This document shows positions 57,406-64,000 of a DNA stretch of 64,000 nucleotides, one piece after another. This DNA is from Sclerotinia nivalis (lineage: Eukaryota; Ascomycota; Leotiomycetes; Helotiales; Sclerotiniaceae). Every line of letters begins with the position of its first letter. Positions within the stretch are counted from its first letter, which is position 1. The translations under genes and the position numbers were made by a program. The stretch is taken from the NCBI GenBank assembly GCA_029531795.1, contig JAPEIS010000015.1, positions 1,550,001 to 1,614,000 on the forward strand, in the 5' to 3' direction. The notes under the pieces were generated by a model that did not search any database, was not told the origin of the DNA, and worked only from the letters and a program-made list of their open reading frames with translations.

Positions 57406-58895
57406 TTCATCATTGGGAAAAAATGTCCGGTCTGATTGAGAGTAAATCTTCTGGCAAGAGAGCAAGTGTTCAAAATGCTTGGCTGAGGGCAACCAAAGGC
57501 CTCCAAGGTTGTTTCGAAAACCGACACGCAATCTCTTGGAGAAGCAAATACTTTCAACTTCAGGAGAGAGCAATATAAACATTAGCGGCAAGAAATCCGA
57601 CGGCGCATCAAGAGCTGATACGGTAGAGAGAAACATGGGATGTTAATACCTATGGTGGATGAGATTTTGGAACTCTGCGATTTTATGTACAGGTTTAATG
57701 TCATTGATTTACAAGTAATATAAAACTGAGGCTTAAGGAGCAGTTGATTGATGCAGTGTAAGATGTTTGTTAGCTGTGTTTCCTACACTCAATGGTTGGG
57801 AGATGTAGTTGGGGTATCTATCGGAAAATATCTAGTACACAAGACCTAATACACGAGAAAATAACTCCCTCTGACTTGCATCTCGGTCCCAAAAGCTCAG
57901 AGTCCTACTAAAGCGATGCTGCTATCATCAAGATCCAGATATATGGTCAAACCCTCAACTAGCAGCAGAAATTATTGATAATATTGAAAACACTTTCCTG
58001 AACTCCAGAACGGAAGTACCAGTGAGCTATTATGGTCCAACGAGAATTAGAATAATTCTCAAGATTTTGAGGATGATTAGACGTGCTACCACGGAAATAC
58101 AAGACATTTTTGAAGCGGGAAATGAGTGCATGCACAGTTCCGGAACTAACGAGTAAGTGATGGACTGGGTGTAGATAGGGAATGGATCTGAGGGGTAAGT
58201 TTAAATTAGGAGATGTAAATAATGAAATTGTGGAATCGGTGTGAAGATTATAGTCATACTTGACCATGAGCCGAAAAAAAAAAGTGGGAGAAGCACAATT
58301 AACAAATTAACCGATCTGTGGACAACGAAAAGTCATATCCAACAACTTCAAATCTTCAGACCTCGTGCAAATGTTTTCATTTTTACCCAATGCTGGAAAG
58401 ATTCGCTGGTAGACTAGCAATCATCACAGAATGCCGAGACAGTATCAAGATTCAAACTTCACGATGCTCATGGCCACTCTCTTAGAGATATGAACGCAAA
58501 AGGTAGCGTTGGTGATTGTGAATATATGATATTCTAATTCAATATACTGAGTAAACCATCAATTTCTCAACATAAGCTGTGCAGAGTCGACGGGATTCTA
58601 GATTTATGTGTACCTGGGAAGGAAGATATCTAATCCGCGCTTCGGGTATGCCATTTTCAGCCATTTATTTCATTTCCATGGAGCCACTTGCATGAAGCAC
58701 TACTACATACATCATGATATGAATTATACTCATATCATGGAACACGTAAAAGGATTATAAATCGAACCGTACAAACATCTAACTGGAGAGGCACTTCGGA
58801 CAATTTCCTGGATTTGCAACACCGGGATAAATGAACATCAGATTTCTCAAAGCGCATTTTTCCTAGAGATCAACCTATACAATTTCCACCTAAGT
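57406..58895. other. Gene-poor intergenic stretch
   Basis: 3' flanks of the surface-protein relic and the FAD-oxidase relic, which converge here. I see no coding region, RNA gene or terminal repeats. Confidence 0.5.
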
Positions 58896-60689
58896 TCAAA
58901 CAAAAATTTTAAACCCCCCGGGAACACCCTTCTGAAAAACACCGGCAGGATCATACTTCCTACTCGCCGCCTGCAAAATCGCCTTATTCGTCGCTCCATA
59001 CCCATCAATCGGATCTTGCGAATTCGCCGCATAATTCAAGTATTGCCAATCATTAAGATATCCCTCTGTCGTTGCGAATGAATCAATCGTGTCAAAAATA
59101 GCTTGAGCGGTATCGGTAACAAGAGTGTCATCGGCAATATCCGTCCATGTAGCGGTAAGGAGAGCAACGATTAGTGGCCCATCGTCGGGAGTTACACCTA
59201 GGACGTTTCCGCCTAACGGTGCGGATTTTGCGGGGATGTTTGTGGGGAGTGGTGCTAAGGATAGTGCCCAGGTCATGCCTGCGAGGGATTGGATAGAGGG
59301 GAGGGACGCGTTGTAGGCGTTGAAGGCTGTGGTTATCATTTCTCTGTTGGCTTTGAATGTTGTTGTTTTGAAGAGTGTACTGCGCATTTGTTAGAGAGAT
59401 TGATATTTGATGTAAGATGGGGGAGAATGAAAGAAATATACCGTGAACGGGGAAGTATGGCGAGTGTTTCACTGGTGACATCACTTAAGTTCCTAATTCC
59501 CATAGTATCAAAGAATTGAGGTTGAATGGCTGTGAAAGGTTGATATACTGGTGGGTTGACGACCGGTTCGGTATACACAACATTATTAACTACCACCGCG
59601 CCTAAACCGAGTTGAAAAGCAAAACTCATGATTAAAGAAGCATTCTCATCATAAGTTGCGTTAGTGCTGAAGTCGGCCAAGGCATTGATTTGTTGGTCTG
59701 CGGTGGTAAGTGGATACAATATATTACCGCCCCATATATTGCCTTGTTGGAAAGCGTAGAAGTCAATTCGTGTAACTACACCGAGATTGTTTGAGCCGCC
59801 TTTCAGTGCTAGAAATAAATCGCTATTTTCCTTGGCATTCGCATTGACGACTCTTCCGTTTGCGAGAACTACTTCGAGGTTCTTTACATTGTCACATGCG
59901 AAACCTTTTCTAGGAGAGAAATAGGATATTCCACCTGTATATTTTAGTTACATTAAGAATGCAAAGGAAATTGATCAGCTGAACTTACCTCCGAGGGTCA
60001 ACCCTCCAACCCCAACTGTGCTGACCCGTCCCCCGGGAACAGTAAGTTGTAAAGCATCTAATCTAGAATAAACCTCTCCCCATCTTGCTGCTGGACCCAC
60101 GGATACCACAGACTCATTGGTGTTAACACTGATGGCATTGATGGAACTCAGATCTATCGACACTCCTTGATTTATATTGGCGTCACCTGCTCCTGGGGCA
60201 TGACCTCCGGATTTGACAGCGAATTGGCATGAAGGATTCCAATTTGTGGATTTGCCAAGAACAGATAAAATACCGACAGAAATCGAGACGTCTGTTGTAG
60301 ATGTTGGTGATAAAATACAGCCTGGGGATATGTCTGATTCTTGCTGAGAATAGAAATTTTCCAAAAATGCACTATACGTTGATGAATTCGAGTAAGATAC
60401 TTTCGAACCCAATGCTTGTTGTAGAGCTTTGCACTATACGAAAACGTTAATAATTTGCAGCGAAACGTTGTAAGGTGATATAAGAAATGAGGGGGAATTA
60501 AATTATTGATGAGCAAACATGCTGAAAAATACGATTCGAAACCTAGATACTTACGCAAATGTTCACATCTGTAGTGGTCGAATTGGTGACACTAGCGATT
60601 GCGGAACTGATAGTGGCATTCAAAGCATCTGCATTTGCAGCGGTAGAAAAGGAACATAACAAGGACAAGAACAAAGTTTTACGTAACAT
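58896..60689 (-). pseudogene. Secreted BBE-like FAD-linked oxidase, one frameshift
   Basis: Minus-strand exons 60689-60555, 60433-59989, 59935-59442 and 59379-58896. The ATG at 60689 starts a good signal peptide (MLRKTLFLSLLCSFSTAANA); another ATG 57 nt upstream would spoil it. The FAD-binding core shows VKSGGHAPG, whose His (about 123) is the usual covalent flavin site, then GVGGLTLGG|GISYFSPRKGFACDN across the splice, ALKGGSNNLGVVTR, and a C-terminal SRKYDPAGVFQKGVPGG. Enzymes of this class oxidise alcohols or amines outside the cell. In exon 3 the run AAA at 59880-59882 has one base too many: upstream reads GFACDNVK in one frame, downstream LEVVLANGRVV in the next. As given, translation stops at TAG 59825-59823, so it is a recent pseudogene, a strain variant or a base-call error. 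Confidence 0.82.
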
Positions 60690-62691
60690 CCTGAGAAGAA
60701 GAGAAGATGTTGTTCCGAGGCTATGTGGTAGATCCAACGTCTCCATTCACGAGAAACTAGACATCTGGGAAACTAGAGATCTTATACTTGAAACTCATAT
60801 GTCCATCTGATGAGAGACTTTCACATCAACCACACCGGCAGGGGTACTCCATGTCAAGATTAGAACACAATAAAAGCCGTGAAACCTTATCGCTAAAGAA
60901 TATGAAGATATAACTGGGATCAAGTATTACTTGTCCTGACTTAAGAGAAGTGAAAACTCTAACCTTGTAACAACTCTGGGCCCCGCATCGTATATGTGCC
61001 ATTTGAAGCAAAGCATCGAAATGTTTAGCTATGAGATATAAACATATGAGAAGAATGATTGATATTTCTAAAGGCTCGACAAACTGTACCATGCATTCGC
61101 GATAACAACGGTGGTGGGCCATTAGATACCGGGTACGAACAGTTGGTATCAATTTTCGTTGACAAGCAGGTGAACAGCCATAAGACACGTTTACTTATGG
61201 CTTATTTCCAAGCATTTGGACATCAGGAGTCCCTGGCTGTATGACCGACATATTTAGCCTGGCATGCAGATCGCACGACCATTGCCCAGTGTTTCTTATG
61301 ATAATTCTCTTATTTCTGATCTGTTCGGTGGTTTTTGTGATGTACGAATGGCGGGAGGAAATTGTTTCGAAAAGGAGGTTGATTTAAGCCCAGACGAGCT
61401 AGGCTAAATCGAGTACACCCAATTTAATAATGTATTCCCGAAGCCTTAATTAAATATTAATGCTTCCGTGGATATTCAAGTATTAGAGTTTATTCAGAAC
61501 AATTTTACCAAATGAAATCGAACTCAACCAAAGTCGAAAAATTCAATTATATTAGATATTACGAATTAAATCCTTCTTGATTCTGAAGAGTGATTATTAA
61601 GCTTTCAATTCTAAAAGAAAAAGTCCGACTCGGAAGATATCCCATTCTAAAATATTATATCTTTGAATTATCTTTTATCAACCTTGGAATTATTATATTG
61701 ATTGGATTGAGAATGATATTCAGACGAAAATGGCGAGATAGTTAATGTCACTTTTCTCTCTCTCTCTATGTTAGTATACTGTAACAACCTTCCTCTAGTG
61801 TATGATCACTTCCGAGGTTCTTCTAGCTTCGCGCATGCATTGCATCCTCACGGGGATAGTTTGTATCTTCAAGAATTGATAACTCAAGCTTCCTCTAATA
61901 TAGCTTCATCGATCTTACACTTCCTCTCATTATCAATTTACATTAATCCGCATATCCGAATACCTTCATTACATTGCATGAAATCTACTACGCCCTTCAT
62001 ACCCAACTCCAAGTTCATTATTACGGAGTTTGTCGTCGAATACCAACACCTGGTACATCATATGGCTTTGAGTATAGTAGAACTTTCAATAATTTGAATG
62101 ATTGCCGCGTCTTAGAGCATGTGAAGATTTTGCTAGTCAGAAATTCCCAAGGAGTGACAAAATAGGTCGAAATCTATCTATCAACATCATTTTTGGTACT
62201 AAATTATGCAAAACCGCCATGTTATATAAGTTTAACGAGTGTGTGATATCGATGCAAAAGGGGTTTCAATCGCTTTGAATATTTATTCTCACAAATGCAC
62301 AAAGCTTAGGATGTATTGTTGAGCTCACATGGTGAGGAGCGGAGATAAGAGGATGCTAACAGCAATCATTCTGCTTTATTTCAGGGGCAATTTTGGTGTG
62401 GAGTGAAGTTGAATGAATGTGTGAATGGACATCATGTATTCATAAAAGACTGGAGATTGAGAAGAAAACAAAGCAACAATACTGAATATCATTACAAATT
62501 GTCAAATTGTCATGCATATGGATAGTTGATTGGAATTAATTGCTATTTTGATGATACCTCCAGCAATTATTCCTGTCCCTGTTCTTGATTGTTCTGCATA
62601 GTATACAGTTACTTTGCTGTATCAGAATGACCCCCTTCTACGTGAAAATTGCCAATTAGTCATGAACCAAGGGCTTAATGGAACAGAACAC
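60690..62691. other. Gene-poor stretch, partly very AT-rich
   Basis: Promoter of the FAD-oxidase relic, then sequence without supported genes. 61390-61760 is distinctly AT-rich and resembles decayed repeat DNA, followed by a CT repeat (61754-61767). A plus-strand frame 61768-62097 has no recognisable features. I found no paired ends or target duplication. Confidence 0.4.
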
Positions 62692-63573
62692 CTACCAATG
62701 TCCTCCTCCAAAGTCTAATTGATCTCTGCTGACCACTTTTATAGATGGATACCATCTATAATAAAATTCCGAATAAACTGGAGACCTGCTAAAAGTTTCC
62801 ATCAAGGTATCATACAATACTTGTGCATCTGTACTGTCCGTGCCTTGAAGTATTCTATCCGTCTTCTCAAGCACGATCTGAATATGTTTCTTTGGACCTT
62901 TTGTACCATGAAGGAATTCATCGAACCATGTAGAATATGGTTCAAACGATGTTTCCACAGAATTGTGGTCGCGGATCCACTCTGAAGGTGTGATGATCAA
63001 GTTTCGAAAGCCATCCATACCGATTAGTCGAATTGGAAAGCTAAAGTTTTGCCTCCGTCCCCCCACAACCCAAAGCATATCCTTATCAATATCAAAGTAT
63101 ACCGGACGATCTTGCAATAACTTTGCGAAGCTGAGCTTGTATTTCTCTAGGGCAACTTCGCGTGAGACTTGACAGGTGTAAAGCAAAGTTGGAATCTTGG
63201 CTTTGTATTTTTGACGTGCTGTAAGAATGGAACCTAAATAGTCCCGGCATCCAGACGTAGGTACCTTGTATCGCCACCAATGTAACTGAAGTTTGACAAT
63301 TCGAGGATCAACATCATGGACCGCCAATTTCCAGATAGCTAATTGTAGCTCTCAGGGTAATAAGTTGAACAACATGAAGGTGCGGAATTTCCTGGGACTG
63401 GAGCTTTTGATGATCTTCCGAGACTTCGCTTCCCTTATCTCGCATTTAATTTGATGGTGGGCTATTCGAGCAAGGTTGTAGCTAGACCATGCCAACCCCG
63501 CTGTCGGTACCAAGACAATATAAGAGACTGCAATAGCAATCATTAAGGATATTTCCGAGAGCTTGACGGCCAT
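62692..63573 (-). pseudogene. 2EXR-domain-like protein gene interrupted by one TGA
   Basis: From ATG 63573 the frame reads a hydrophobic N-terminal helix (about residues 5-30), a basic linker, then TFMLFNLLP, TGA (63354-63352), ELQLAIWKLAVHDVDP, LLYTCQVSREVALEKYKLSF and VYFDIDKDMLWV, to TAG at 62692. LP-x-ELQLAIWKLA followed by CQVSREVAL and a DxDxDxL-like strand is the pattern of the fungal 2EXR domain, common in large families of unknown function. The stop falls in the middle of the most conserved motif, at a position consistent with CGA-to-TGA. Everything downstream is open for 219 codons. No splice pair removes the stop. The N-terminal membrane helix is unusual for this family. Confidence 0.65.
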
Positions 63574-64000
63574 GTCGAAGACTGGGTAAGTTGAATGTCT
63601 ACAAATTTGCCGGTTGCTTCTTCTTTGAAGTTATCTGAGAGGTAATTGCTGTATGAAAAATCTGCGGCTGGTCTAACGTTTTGTAGCTCGAGTATCCAAC
63701 ACTTTATTAGCAAGGGTGGAATAAGATGATCGAACCACAGGTAGTTATTCACTTCCCAGGAGCACCCGATCTTTGTAGTGAATCCCAGATATCTTTCTAC
63801 GATCTTCAATGTGGCGTCATCCTGAAGCAACATTCACCTCCAGTTCAAAGAACCGTTGGCAAGTTTGTCAGAGGAGCTACCTCCAACTGGCTGCTAATAG
63901 CAGACAACTCTGGTCACCATCCTTGTCATACCTGAATTGTCAGAGGCTGTTCAAGGAATTGAGGTTAAGAGTTAAGGATTGAAATATGAGGCCGAACCCA
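63574..64000. other. Right edge, unassigned minus-strand frame
   Basis: A minus-strand frame 63833-63543 (ATG start, 96 codons) includes DHLIPPLLIKCWILELQ; it overlaps the start of the 2EXR-like gene by 31 bp and I cannot place it in a family. It may be part of a gene extending beyond the window. Confidence 0.3.

Noticed and set aside
61390..61780. Possible LTR or other AT-rich repeat element
   Set aside because: Composition suggests repeat DNA, but no paired ends or duplication were found.
1..64000. tRNA, rRNA genes and CRISPR arrays
   Set aside because: No T-loop-like GGTTCGA with matching arms, no rRNA-like sequence and no regularly spaced short repeats were seen; a covariance-model scan was not possible here.

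Overview
This window looks like nuclear DNA of a filamentous ascomycete, probably a leotiomycete related to Botrytis/Sclerotinia. That placement is an inference from short GT-AG introns (47-121 nt), moderate-to-low GC, the fungal gene families present and CpA->TpA-looking decay in the transposons; no species marker is visible.

Layout. 1-179 holds the 5' end of a minus-strand gene running off the left edge. 2.7-7.4 kb carries a mitochondrial Obg-type GTPase and a Baeyer-Villiger-type flavin monooxygenase. 7.4-11 kb is a gene-poor stretch with a striking strand-composition flip. 11-14 kb has two minus-strand genes: an unrecognised, probably mitochondrial protein and a carnitine/acylcarnitine carrier. 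15.8-26.9 kb is one very large repeat-protein locus: a coiled-coil-like repeat block, then a chain of tiny acidic frame-preserving exons, then a long acidic tail that lies in the same frame but is separated from the rest by a single TAA. 27.75-39.4 kb is a nested retrotransposon cluster: a full-length Ty3/gypsy-type element (TSD CTAAG) contains a second full-length element in opposite orientation (TSD GATAA) and a solo LTR (TSD TCTAT). 39.6-45.6 kb has a tail-anchored protein of unknown function, a tentative spliced micro-membrane protein and a flavin-containing monooxygenase. 46.4-49.2 kb encodes the replication factor Cdc45. 50-51.9 kb encodes an unrecognised basic low-complexity protein. 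53.9-55.4 kb encodes a DmpA-family (S58) aminopeptidase, followed by a hAT-like MITE with an exact 8-bp TSD. 56.5-63.6 kb holds three broken genes: a surface-type single-pass protein, a BBE-like FAD oxidase with one frameshift, and a 2EXR-domain protein with one nonsense codon.

How it fits together. No biosynthetic cluster or operon-like unit is apparent. The two flavin monooxygenases, the FAD oxidase relic, the aminopeptidase and the carrier are scattered among housekeeping genes (MTG2/Obg, CDC45). The most unusual parts are the giant gene with its array of symmetric acidic mini-exons and the retrotransposon LTRs, which are built largely from consecutive stem-loops. Exon boundaries below were worked out by eye from splice signals, frame continuity and family motifs.
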